Notes: a model not told the origin generated them from the sequence alone. Positions 1 through 7,933 are shown, counted from the stretch's first letter. The stretch: DNA of 11,062 nucleotides from Saccoglossus kowalevskii (GCF_000003605.2 NW_003114964.1:134424-145485); one strand, 5' to 3'. Program-made: numbers and translations.

Positions 1-222
1 TCATCTGCATAGAGTAGACATGGAAGTTGGTTATTTAATAAAGTTGGTGGGTCATTGTGTGATGCATTTATATGGCTTTTAATATCATTTAAGTATATAT
101 TAAAAGGCAGCGGACTTAGACCATCGCTCTGTCTGATGCCTTTCTCAATTGGGAAAGTATTGGTCAAGCCGTTTTTAACCTTCACACATCCAATAGAGTT
201 TGTATAGAGTTTGTTTGTAGTT
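1..222 (-). mobile_element. Non-LTR retrotransposon (LINE) reverse transcriptase fragment, cut by the window edge
   Basis: Read on the minus strand, this stretch is open and encodes a typical reverse-transcriptase core. It contains KLYTNSIGCVKVKNGLT, then EKGIRQSDGLSPLPFNIYL followed by NDI, and ends with LYAD plus the first two bases of the next codon at position 1. This matches the order seen in CR1/L2/Jockey-like LINE polymerases: a strand before motif B, the G[IV]RQ.D.LSP[LM].F...LND block, then the catalytic YADD box. The second aspartate codon lies across the left edge, so catalytic integrity cannot be judged. To the right of about 222 the frame stays open briefly but loses resemblance to the family, and it hits stops near 300. 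This suggests a 5'-truncated copy whose 3' part lies outside the window. The clade is not resolved. RT identity is seen directly; truncation is inferred. Confidence 0.87.
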
Positions 223-704
223 GGGTTCGGTCGGACACATTCCAACTTCATTAGATACGATTTCTCAATCAACGGAAAAACTTGAGCTTGCAAACTCACG
301 AATCACTTATTCAACGTAAACATCATTTATTGCTGATCGAAACACTTCAAACGAATTTACCATTGTAAACTTCTGGTAGTTACAGAGACTTGTAGAATGT
401 CATAAAACATAAACGTTGACAGTTGAGCACGGACCAACAAGAACAGAACTGCCGTTAAATTTTAAAAAAGGAGGTCAACCAATCAGTGACTGCGTACTAA
501 ACTAATCATGGAATTTCAGAGATTGATTTCTATACAAACTGGAGCGAAATAAATATGTATAACATCTATAAACACATAACTCGGAATTACTCATTAAATT
601 GGAACAAATAATCAATAAATATATAGAAATTATCAACATCGAAACACACCTTATTATATCTGTGGCTTATTATGGTTTCAACGATAGGTATACCCATTCC
701 AAAT
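223..704. other. Non-coding stretch between LINE fragment and foldback element
   Basis: No open frame, splice-bounded exon or RNA gene is recognisable. The first ~80 bases continue the minus-strand open frame of the LINE fragment without resembling the polymerase, so the LINE/host junction may lie anywhere between about 222 and 300. The rest is AT-rich with no clear repeat. Confidence 0.5.
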
Positions 705-753
705 CATCGATCACCAACAGTTAAAAGGCAGTGGTCGTCGCGCTGCGCATGTG
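705..753 (+). repeat. Left arm of the foldback element
   Basis: Forty-nine bases pairing with 1087-1135 with three mismatches (at about 730, 740 and 745). The arm is GC-richer than the surrounding DNA. Confidence 0.85.
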
Positions 754-1086
754 TGACATTAGTGTTGATAAACATTGATTTTCCCACAATCCAATGCGCT
801 CTTTTAATGGTAAACAGAAGTTATGAGGTTTGACCTGGGCGCGACTTACACTAATTACCGCCGGTGACTCCTTCGATACCTTCCAATCACCTAAAAATAC
901 CTAATTAAAGCTTGGTAACGTCTTAGTTTGTACTCGTTGATCTGCGCAACAGTCAAAGTCGCCACATTTGTTTATTTTATTATTATTATCTTTTATTTCA
1001 GGACAAGCCCATATAAAAAGTAAGAAAAAAAATATTAACAAATTACACAGTAATTTTATATGTTTACATTACACCCATATACCTGG

Positions 1087-1135
1087 CACATGCGTAGCGC
1101 AACGACCACCGCCTTTTAACTGTTGGTGATCGATG
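1087..1135 (-). repeat. Right arm of the foldback element
   Basis: Reverse complement of 705-753. The arms are separated by 333 bases, so a single strand could form a long stem. Confidence 0.85.
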
Positions 1136-1736
1136 AAAAACTTGACTTGGGCTACCGGAACTAGTTTTTGAAATATGAACCTAATAAGGAACAATTTCTG
1201 TTCAGTATAATGACAAATTTTCAATTCAAAATGCCCGCCAGAATCGGGCGTTTAATGGACGAACCATGAGATCATTATTCCCAAAAACGCAATTTATAAT
1301 TGATTTTATTCAAGTTATACCCTCATTTAAAATAGAACTATTGCCATGGTTCATCTTGCTGTAGATGTTCTTATCACTAATCTTGATTAAAATCTGATGT
1401 ATGACACCAGTATATTTATTTGTCATATTTTATGATTATATTTTTGTTTATCTCCGTCTATTTTCTTCAAGAAAAAATGGGCCTATACCCTACAACGGAT
1501 TTTAAACAGATTGTTATTTTTTCCTTCAAATCGAGCTTGACTACGAAGAGACACATTTGCTTTCATTATCACATCAGAGTACTCATTTACAAGAAAACCA
1601 CGAAAAACAAAACAGGATTAACGGGTCATGTCTCGATGACTAAACCCGGCCATGAACAATCCCAACAGTATACATCTTTATTGTCTTGACCAAGACCACT
1701 GTGACAAATCAGGGTATTTCACTGGTATTTACCAAC
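1136..1736. other. Non-coding stretch
   Basis: A 89-codon plus-strand open frame at 1420-1689 has no family resemblance and no splice or initiation context that stands out, and I do not regard it as a gene. Nothing else is recognisable here. Confidence 0.5.
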
Positions 1737-1760
1737 ACAAACAAACAAACAAACAAACAA
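1737..1760. repeat. (ACAA)6 microsatellite
   Basis: Six perfect tandem ACAA tetranucleotides. They lie about 120 bp past the stop codon of the minus-strand gene, just beyond its putative poly(A) signal. On the minus strand they read as (TTGT)n. Confidence 0.95.
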
Positions 1761-1788
1761 AACACCATTTATCAGATCAACAACCAAT

Positions 1789-1794
1789 TTTATT
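1789..1794 (-). terminator. Putative poly(A) signal AATAAA for the minus-strand gene
   Basis: TTTATT on the plus strand gives AATAAA on the minus strand, 84 bases downstream of the TAA stop at 1879-1881. The spacing is normal for a short 3' UTR. On the minus strand a T/G-rich tract follows (the TTGT repeat), which would suit a downstream GU-rich element. The hexamer is common by chance in AT-rich DNA, so this is supportive rather than decisive. Confidence 0.4.
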
Positions 1795-1878
1795 TTGTTG
1801 TTTAGTTTAACATTTTTTGGGCTTATAACTTTTTTTTCGAAATGAGGTTTTAAAAGTACATTAAAATACATCTCGTGA

Positions 1879-2661
1879 TTACAAGAGACGGCGTAAACTG
1901 GCAGGAACCTTTCCTCGAATTTGAAACTGCCATGGCCAGGATAACACATTGCGTTCACTGAAATCGTATTTGGAACGTAGCATATACTCATCTCGTGAAT
2001 GTGCAGTGCATCTTCTAGACGAGAAGCGGTTGGTACTTGAACGGGAAGCAATTGGTGTCCAATCATACCCATCTTCGTGAGCGTTGCGTCGACTTCTCTT
2101 TTGAACACCAACGTTTTTCTTGATAACTTTTTTTCCAGATTGAATATTGTATGAATGTAGCAAGTTCGGACAGGCGTCAGAACGACGAAGTACAACACCT
2201 ATTTTACGATGTCTTTGTTTTTTGTTGGTACCATTATTCGTCTTCGTTGTGCGTTTATTCTTACGAGTGGTTCGACGCAGTAGCCAAGAAAGTGTAACCT
2301 TAAGAGCAGAGCGATCGAGGGAGAACGCGTTGCCAAAATACATAATAGAAAATACGAAGAATGCCTCGGAAACAAGCAAAGATAATGCATAGTAAACGCG
2401 TTCCTCGTCTTCCAAAGGGATGTCCGACACTACTAATATATTCACCAGTGTAGCCATATAACGATTCGCTGGGACCCAGACGTAATGAAATCCAACGTAA
2501 ATATAGACACATAATCTACAAAGGTAGTACGCTCCTTGTAAACAAAGCTGGCGTCCACGAACAATCTTTGGAAGATTATTGCTAAAAGCTAAACAAGCGA
2601 TACTTAAGATAACCAGCACGGACGGCCAGAGAGGCGCATTACATAAAGATAGTTTGTCCAT
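1879..2661 (-). CDS. Unrecognised 260-residue membrane protein with basic C-terminal tail
   Basis: I do not recognise this family. The ATG at 2661 has a strong animal initiation context (A at -3, G at +4), and an in-frame TAA lies a short way upstream, so it is the first available start. The frame ends in TAA at 1879. The protein begins MDKLSLCNAPLW. Hydrophobic segments lie near residues 11-27, 43-63 and 90-113, with a shorter one at 69-79, so three or four membrane passes are plausible; the first could instead be a signal anchor. An acidic loop (PLEDEE, 82-87) precedes the last strong segment. From about residue 129 the tail is polar and strongly basic (RRTTRKNKRTTK, KKQRHRK, KKVIKKN, QKRSRR), which is probably disordered and by the positive-inside rule cytosolic. 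It appears intronless. The gene points away from ABHD16A. A second minus-strand frame (1719-2198) overlaps its tail; I favour this frame because its start, hydrophobic pattern and stop are coherent. It could also be an exon of a spliced gene or a chance frame. Confidence 0.5.
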   Translation of the reverse strand: MDKLSLCNAPLWPSVLVILSIACLAFSNNLPKIVRGRQLCLQGAYYLCRLCVYIYVGFHYVWVPANRYMATLVNILVVSDIPLEDEERVYYALSLLVSEAFFVFSIMYFGNAFSLDRSALKVTLSWLLRRTTRKNKRTTKTNNGTNKKQRHRKIGVVLRRSDACPNLLHSYNIQSGKKVIKKNVGVQKRSRRNAHEDGYDWTPIASRSSTNRFSSRRCTAHSRDEYMLRSKYDFSERNVLSWPWQFQIRGKVPASLRRLL

Positions 2662-2841
2662 GATCTTCGAGTTAGGAGCAATCAAGGTACTTTAAGTGGT
2701 CTTCAGGCTAGGGATAACATCTGTCAATACTTTGTCGCTCCGATGGTGTCTTCAGACTGGGAAATGTGCCGTCGTCCCAGCTTTAGAAGTTTAGAATGTT
2801 TTACATTGTCCGCGTCAGCATAATGACATGTAATACGGCGC

Positions 2842-2855
2842 GCAACCATGGCAAC
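2842..2855. promoter_or_regulatory. X-box-like (RFX-type) 14-mer
   Basis: GCAACCATGGCAAC fits the animal RFX X-box pattern (RYYNYYNNRRNRAC) at all constrained positions except the third. It lies about 180 bp upstream of the minus-strand gene's ATG, where a proximal promoter element would sit. The match is seen directly; any link to RFX control is inference, and a 14-mer with one mismatch could occur by chance. Confidence 0.25.
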
Positions 2856-2962
2856 TACCTGAACCACAGATATATCGAATTATCATGATATAATAATAAT
2901 TCTCGTTATGATATTCTCTCTTGAACTCATGACTTATTTAAATACCTGAACATCAGAAATTC

Positions 2963-2988
2963 TTAAGTAATATTGATATATTACTTAA
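2963..2988. repeat. Perfect 11-bp stem, 4-base loop palindrome
   Basis: TTAAGTAATAT at 2963-2973 is followed by TGAT and then by its exact reverse complement at 2978-2988. It is AT-only apart from one G/C pair per arm. There is no following T-run or neighbouring gene end to suggest a terminator. Confidence 0.8.
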
Positions 2989-4282
2989 TAACTTATGTCT
3001 TTCTGTTTGATATCAAAGGCGTTCTATATGAGTGTTCTGCAAAGTCGAAAACAACCTGTTTCCACTGATTTTAAATTTACCGCCTCCTTCCTTTTTGTAA
3101 AATAATTTTAGAGGACAAGCTGAAGATACAATTATGAATTTTCGTGAAGTAATTTTTTCTAAAATAAAATGCCCATTTTTGGTTTTGGCGGACATTTAAA
3201 CTTCGAAAAATATACCGTGTTCTTCTTAATAATATAATGTCTACGAACTAACTATATGCTGTCTACCAGTCACTGTGGCAATAAAGCTTATTTTACATCG
3301 TATTGGCATCATTTTGTGAATATTCTTGTAGATAATTTTTCCGCCGTTTTTTATGTTTTGCACAGTTAGGGCAGTATAGGAATACTGAAAAAGCACCGTA
3401 GAATGAATTGGATTGAAACTGAATTTATTAACCTTTAGGCCAGACTTTTTTTTATTTCTTGTTTCTCGGGTTTTTGTTAGGCAATTTTTTTGAGGAGGGC
3501 GGAAAAAATAAAATTAATTATTTTTTTCCTTTAGATTTGTGTGATTCTCAAAGAATTGTAAGTGAGATCATTGATCGGAGAGAAAAAATGAAATAAAATT
3601 TTAATCGATGTATAACCTTGTTTCTCATCTGCGCAAGACTTCGGTACTTTGATCATATATTCCCACGAATTGCAACTTGGGGGTGTTATGCGGCGGGTGG
3701 AAAAAAAATGAAGATAAAAATAAGTTTTTTTAGCAATTTTTTGCACTTACAATTCGGAAATTACGCTGAAATAAAATTTTATTTTTATTTCATTTTCGAC
3801 TCCTGTTCATTCGGCGGGTTTGCGAAACAAGGGATAATAAAAGTCTGGTCTTAAACGCCAGTGTTAACTTTTCCCGCTTCTGTTTTCACAGTAAAAATGT
3901 TAGTAGGCAAATAGAAACACGTGTCTATCTAATAGAACGATTACGAAGGTATAATAGAAAAGAACATAACAATTTATTATATAAAAATACTGTCTGGAAA
4001 AATAGTGACGTGTAATAAATTGACACCCAGAAACAAACAAAAAACAAAAACAAACAATTATAACAAACAATTATAACAAAAATAAATTGCGCATTTACGT
4101 TTTTTTTTAAATATTACAGATTAAAAAAATAATAATACAAATAGCAAAATACATAGAAAACTGAAAACAATGAAGTCAGCTACCTCAAGACAAGGTCATG
4201 TACATACATTAGTAAACTAAATATTCACCATTATATTATATTTGTCTTTCTTCGCATCTGTATTGCATTTTATTCAATATTC

Positions 4283-4290
4283 TATAAATA
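4283..4290 (+). promoter_or_regulatory. TATA-like element upstream of ABHD16A
   Basis: TATAAATA starts 108 bases before the ABHD16A ATG, which would place a transcription start near 4310-4320 and give a ~75-base 5' UTR. Such words are frequent in this AT-rich DNA, so positional support is the only argument. Confidence 0.25.
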
Positions 4291-4390
4291 AGGATGGAAA
4301 AAATCAACACAGCTGAGCCAGTCTGTATTCGGCTTGTAACGTGCAATGCTCAGTACCTCGAACGAGGCTAAGTATTGAGCCAAATCCAAC

Positions 4391-4462
4391 ATGGCGTCTC
4401 TTGTAGTACGCTGTGTATTTGGACCGCGGTTGTATAGACTATACGGTAAAGGTGAAATTAGG
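4391..4462 (+). CDS. ABHD16A: ABHD16A coding exon 1
   Basis: Twenty-four codons encoding MASLVVRCVFGPRLYRLY followed by GKGEIR. The ATG has A at -3 and G at +4, and an in-frame TGA stands upstream at 4376-4378, so this is the natural start. The exon ends AGG and is followed by the consensus donor GTGAGT at 4463; the intron is phase 0. The GPRLY motif directly after a short hydrophobic N-terminus is the ABHD16 signature that ties this isolated exon to the downstream ones. Confidence 0.85.
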
Positions 4463-7400
4463 GTGAGTATAAGTATTTCAGCCAAAAAATATTGATTAAA
4501 AATTGAAGATACTGCGCTATTCCAGTGATAGCGAACCGATCTCCAAAACGGTGAGTATGTCACCATGTCGCGATGATGCAACTCGAGTGAGACACTCACA
4601 TCTCCGGTTTCACATCACCATCATTTTGGGGGTGAGGGGTGTATTAGTCTAAATATGGAGAGTTGCATGACATCGTGGTGGAATGCAGAGATTGGGAACC
4701 TGCCATATCAGAAATATCTGTAGTCATGGCCATACGTGAAATACAAAATTGGGTGTAATTTTCGAGAAAAAGGTATCTTTATTTGACCCCGAAAGTGAAC
4801 TCAGAGAGGTCGGCCAGAGGTTTAAGTCGGCCAGGTTATGTGTTAATTGTCTGTGAATATTGGTGGTGTCTGTGTCATATTCTAACAAACTGCCCATAAA
4901 ATAAAATACTGTACAATACACGGACGAACTGGGTTCTGGGTTATTGTTCCCGTCGAACGTAATCCGAAACGGGCACTTGTGTTTTGTGTTCCGTGCCTGC
5001 GTGTGTGTGTGTCCGCCAGTGCGTGCGTCCGTCGTTATTTCTCAGAGACGCCATACAGATTTTCTTCAAAGCTGGTACAAAGACAAGTCATAATGGGAGA
5101 TTTCATATTTACGATTCGATCATTGGGCCCTATGTATTTACATGGTCGGAGTGAGTCATGTCATTTCAGCACTAGAAACAACTCAAATTCGGACAAGCAG
5201 ACAATAATGACAATTTCAACTCTGTGATGCTTCACTGTAGCTTTTCAGTGATTTGTTTCGAATCACAACAAAATTTACTTTTATTTATTTGTTTGAATTG
5301 TGAACAAGAATAAGATATATACCCTATCTCAATGTGGCGGCGCAAACCTCTATCTAGTTCAACGTTGATCGACATCTATTGATTTGGAACACCAGCCACA
5401 GAGAGCAATATAACATGATTTAAACTTGTCCTTTTCGGTGTTTTTTTCCCCTTGCCATCATATTCAATATACGGAAATAGCATGTGTGTGTGCGTTTGCG
5501 TGAGCGAAAAAGGCTGGTGAGACTTGTTTCACGTGTTCTATTTATTTCCAACACGCGTGGTCGGCGCCTTTGATTGCATTTATTTTGGGGTTGTTATTCG
5601 CAAAATATATCACTGGCAGCGTTTGTTTTGTCATGTATCACAACTGAATGTCCAAGCTGACTTTGTTTTGGCTATAGGTGTAGGTGGGTCGAGATGTCTT
5701 AGGGGTACTGGGTCGAGTTGTCCAATAAAAAAATGGGCCGATATTTTTTGGGGTTGAGATGTCCAGTACCCAATTCGTTGTAGCTAATAGTGCTGTGTGG
5801 GGAGTTCAATTTGGGTGTGGCTATTGTGAGTAAAAGCTGGGTGTGGTCACTTAATCTTAGCTTACATTGTATTCCCCATTCAGTACCATTCAGTACAAAG
5901 TGAACGTTTACGAAATATTTACCTAAAATATTACTATGCTATTACTATAAACAAAACTATATAACTTTGATAACTAGTGGGGACTGCGCCATGCATGGCT
6001 TGTTTCACCATGTTTTTGATTTGATTGATTGCAGGGCCATGATTATGAAGCTAATCGGTTAGAAAGACACAGTGATACAGTTGTAAAATGGGTGAGTTTC
6101 AGATCAAATGTCACTGCTGTTAGTTTTAGCCAACCTGTGTTCTTATGTCAGACATCGCCCCATAAACTGAACCCTCCAACAATACATGTACATGTAGCAA
6201 TCAACCTAACGTGTTTGTCCAAATACTGGAAATTTAAAACGATGTCATTACAATTAAACTGCTCACACTACTAGCCTAAAAACGCTCAATCATAATTAAG
6301 TGGCAAACATGTAAACAAAGTCGATATAGATGATGGCAGTGAAGATGGGCAAATACATGTACATGTTATAATGTTGGTGCAGTCATGTGGATGGAACAAC
6401 CCAATCCTGATGTACACATGAAAATACTGGATTTTTTGCTATTTCTGCTGAACAGATGATTTAATGAAAATAAAATCCAGCTAAAGTAAAGTATTTTACA
6501 GGTTTGTAATTCATTTCGCCTTATACTGTACATGTAAATGACAAAGTCATTCTTTCTCAAAATATAAACCTGCATCATTTGTTTTCATTTTTTTTATTGA
6601 AATTTTGATCAAGACATAGAAATGTCCATCCGGTCACTGCTATGGATTTTTCATGAATTGATGATTTCGATGTTCATGCGGATAGCATTTTGTGAAAAGT
6701 CAATACAACTCTCTAGGACCTAATAAAACTAGTAAAATTTTCACTGCTACAGAATTTGCTTAAATTTGTCTGTTGCTAAAATTAAAGCACTTTACCGATT
6801 TATAAGACACATGAAAGCATTGTACTTTAATTGTGTTGTCATAGTGATTTTTCTATCATTATTTGTTTAGGTTAATTTCTTTTGGAATGTAGGCTGGTAC
6901 ATGTCACCGGGAATTGGACTTTTTTTATACAGACGAGGTAAGAATAGCAAACAAACATTCTCACAAAAGCAAATAAGTAATCAGATACCCAGTACTCATT
7001 TCATTGCAATGTAGTATTTTATAAAATAATATTACAAAGTATATCTTTTATTGAAAACTTACTGTATTTCCTTTTTTGTAGGTTATTTCTGTCCTGAAGG
7101 GCTGCTTAGTTTGGCTAAATTTGCTGGTAGTATATTAGTGTTGTTATTTGGAGCAGTTTGTGTAAGAGGTATGTCAAGTAAACACTGGTGCCCTCAAGTG
7201 GCAAATATCATTATAATCTTTGTGGGATTCTGTTATGTGAACTGTTGTGGTATGTGTGTTGTCAGCGTTGTGTCCCATCTCAAGAAAAGAAGGAAGTACA
7301 TGTATAGGTGTCTCAAATGATGTCTTCCCTTTTTGTATGTTTTTTTTAATATTTTTTTTTGTAAATCTCAGAGAAACTGCCTCAAATTGCACATACCACA

Positions 7401-7830
7401 TAAAATCTAGTTGTCAGTAATTTTACAGTATCTTCATTTTACGCATGTCAAATATACGCTGATCTTTACTACAGTACCTTTACTACCTCTAATGTCTAAT
7501 GTTTCTCTCAAGATATATACAGCATAGTGGTAAACACACAGTACTTTGTTTAACATCACAATGGTCTGACACTGCTACAGTAATTATTCATTGAGATGCC
7601 CTCCAATACATGTATTGGTGGTATCAAATAAAACATTTTTCTACTGCCCTATCAGAATCACTGTGCGAGTCTGATATCTCCTCTAAGGCTACATAGATGT
7701 ACCATCATGCTGTGTGTTTATCCAAAATTTCTTCTTTTTTGTAGGGATTGGTAGACTTTCAAATCCTGAATACAGACAATTTCTTAAAATATTACATGAT
7801 GCAAGTGTTAACAATTCACCAAATGCCAAG
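4391..7830 (+). CDS. ABHD16A: ABHD16A orthologue, N-terminal 123 codons in five exons (3' part beyond window)
   Basis: Coding sequence joins 4391-4462, 6035-6091, 6871-6937, 7082-7168 and 7745-7830; it is partial at its 3' end. The product resembles the N-terminus of ABHD16A (BAT5), an endoplasmic-reticulum membrane alpha/beta-hydrolase known in mammals as the phosphatidylserine lipase that makes lysophosphatidylserine. Matching landmarks in order are GPRLY at residues 11-15, NRLERHSD (31-38), SPGIGLFLYRRGYF (about 54-67), a glycine-rich hydrophobic segment (about 74-92), and GIGRLSNPEYRQFLKIL (about 95-111). Two membrane segments (about 44-63 and 74-92) fit the family's N-terminal anchor. 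The hydrolase fold, with its GxSxG-type nucleophile motif, lies downstream and is absent here. Compared with my recollection of the human protein, about 20 residues are missing between GPRLY and the LE[KR]H motif. A skipped exon in intron 1 cannot be excluded, although the direct 1-2 join is in phase. Family assignment is from remembered sequence. Confidence 0.9.
4463..6034 (+). other. Intron 1 of ABHD16A (1572 bp)
   Basis: Bounded by GTGAGT and a T-rich tract ending TTGCAG. It contains a GT/GC-rich stretch near 4990-5035, a triplicated GGGT[CT]GAG[AT]TGTC motif (5686-5764) and several stop-free but unsupported frames (4979-5227, 5524-5757). I see no further exon, but a small one encoding the residues that mammalian ABHD16A has between its first two motifs could be hidden here. 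Confidence 0.75.
5686..5771. repeat. Three-copy GGGT[CT]GAG[AT]TGTC motif with 9-bp inverted flank
   Basis: GGGTCGAGATGTC (5686-5698), GGGTCGAGTTGTCC (5710-5723) and GGGTTGAGATGTCC (5751-5764) are near-identical direct copies. In addition GGGTACTGG (5703-5711) is the exact reverse complement of CCAGTACCC (5763-5771), so the last two copies sit inside a short inverted repeat. This looks like a transposon end or a decayed interspersed repeat; the family is not recognised. Confidence 0.6.
6035..6091 (+). CDS. ABHD16A: ABHD16A coding exon 2
   Basis: Nineteen codons: GHDYEANRLERHSDTVVKW. The acceptor is TTGATTGCAG and the donor GTGAGT at 6092; both flanking introns are phase 0. The NRLERHSD segment corresponds to the R-x-LEKHAD stretch that precedes the first membrane segment in mammalian ABHD16A. 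Confidence 0.88.
6092..6870 (+). other. Intron 2 of ABHD16A (779 bp)
   Basis: GT-AG intron ending ATTATTTGTTTAG. It contains several ACATGTACATGT-type palindromes (around 6184 and 6355) and no recognisable gene. Confidence 0.85.
6871..6937 (+). CDS. ABHD16A: ABHD16A coding exon 3 (first membrane segment)
   Basis: Sixty-seven nucleotides encoding VNFFWNVGWYMSPGIGLFLY and RR plus the first base of a split glycine codon, so intron 3 is phase 1. The donor is GTAAGA. The aromatic-rich segment with SP followed by a membrane-edge [LF]YR[RK]G matches the family. Confidence 0.92.
6938..7081 (+). other. Intron 3 of ABHD16A (144 bp)
   Basis: Short phase-1 GT-AG intron with a strong pyrimidine tract (TTTCCTTTTTTGTAG). 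No features inside. Confidence 0.92.
7082..7168 (+). CDS. ABHD16A: ABHD16A coding exon 4 (second membrane segment)
   Basis: Eighty-seven nucleotides completing the split glycine, then YFCPEGLLSLAKFAGSILVL and LFGAVCVR, ending in the first base of another glycine codon; intron 4 is phase 1. The donor is GTATGT at 7169. The second hydrophobic span, rich in glycine, alanine and leucine and ending in C[VL]RG, matches the ABHD16A pattern. The frame would remain open into intron 4 until a TGA at 7318-7320 if the intron were retained. Confidence 0.93.
7169..7744 (+). other. Intron 4 of ABHD16A (576 bp)
   Basis: Phase-1 GT-AG intron ending CTTCTTTTTTGTAG. Its first ~150 bases are open in the exon 4 frame and would encode another hydrophobic stretch (VANIIIIFVGF...). 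I read this as chance. Confidence 0.88.
7745..7830 (+). CDS. ABHD16A: ABHD16A coding exon 5 (GIGR..NPxYRQF motif)
   Basis: Eighty-six nucleotides that complete the split glycine and encode IGRLSNPEYRQFLKILHDAS and VNNSPNAK, ending phase 0 at AAG. The donor, GTATTG at 7831, is weaker than the others. RGIGR..NPxYRQF.xIL is the most diagnostic N-terminal motif of the family. Exons 1-5 total exactly 123 codons. Confidence 0.92.
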
Positions 7831-7906
7831 GTATTGTTGTTGTTACATTGCATTGCTCTCTTCATGGTGTCAAATAATATTACCATAATGAATGCTGTGT
7901 TCTTAT

Positions 7907-7933
7907 ACCGTGCTTGTCCGAGTATAAACCCCT
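7907..7933 (+). repeat. Left inverted end of the possible insertion
   Basis: Pairs with 9850-9876 with five mismatches. It is immediately followed by a near-duplicate word, so GAGTATAA[AG]CCCC occurs twice, starting at 7920 and 7939. Confidence 0.6.

Larger units (their letters stand above)
705..1135. mobile_element. Foldback/MITE-like element with 49-bp terminal inverted repeats
   Basis: The left arm (705-753) begins CATCGATCACCAACAGTTAA. It is the reverse complement of the right arm (1087-1135), which ends TTAACTGTTGGTGATCGATG. I count three mismatches in 49 positions. The 333-bp centre carries no long open frame, so the copy is non-autonomous. No convincing target-site duplication is visible at the outer edges (left flank ...TTCCAAAT, right flank AAAAACTT...). 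The outer few bases, including a palindromic ATCGAT, might therefore belong to the target rather than the element. Superfamily is unknown. The inverted repeat is seen directly; transposon identity is inferred from the architecture. Confidence 0.75.
2662..4390. other. AT-rich intergenic region between divergent genes
   Basis: About 1.7 kb with no supportable exon. It must hold the 5' flanks of both the minus-strand membrane-protein gene (right of 2661) and ABHD16A (left of 4391). Small structures within it are listed separately: an X-box-like site, a perfect hairpin and a TATA-like word. The 3400-3860 part is rich in A/T runs interspersed with GGCGGG words and contains a 16-bp palindrome AAATAAAATTTTATTT at 3769-3784. 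At 4048-4077 the word ACAAACAATTATA occurs twice in tandem. None of these needs a functional explanation. Confidence 0.5.

Noticed and set aside
2147-2392. Plus-strand 81-codon frame with basic and hydrophobic residues
   Set aside because: Antisense shadow of the minus-strand membrane-protein frame.
4282-4599. 105-codon minus-strand frame over ABHD16A exon 1
   Set aside because: It is antisense to a well-supported exon with a strong start and donor, and its protein resembles nothing known to me.
4979-5227. Plus-strand 82-codon frame starting in a GT/GC-rich tract
   Set aside because: It lies in intron 1 and has no splice-compatible role in ABHD16A. It may be part of a decayed interspersed repeat, but I could not support a boundary or family.
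5255-5270. TTCGAATC word resembling a tRNA T-loop
   Set aside because: No acceptor, D-arm or anticodon stem can be paired around it.
7051-7320. 89-codon plus frame with two hydrophobic segments
   Set aside because: It is exon 4 of ABHD16A extended into both flanking introns; the splice sites at 7082 and 7168 fit the phases of neighbouring exons.
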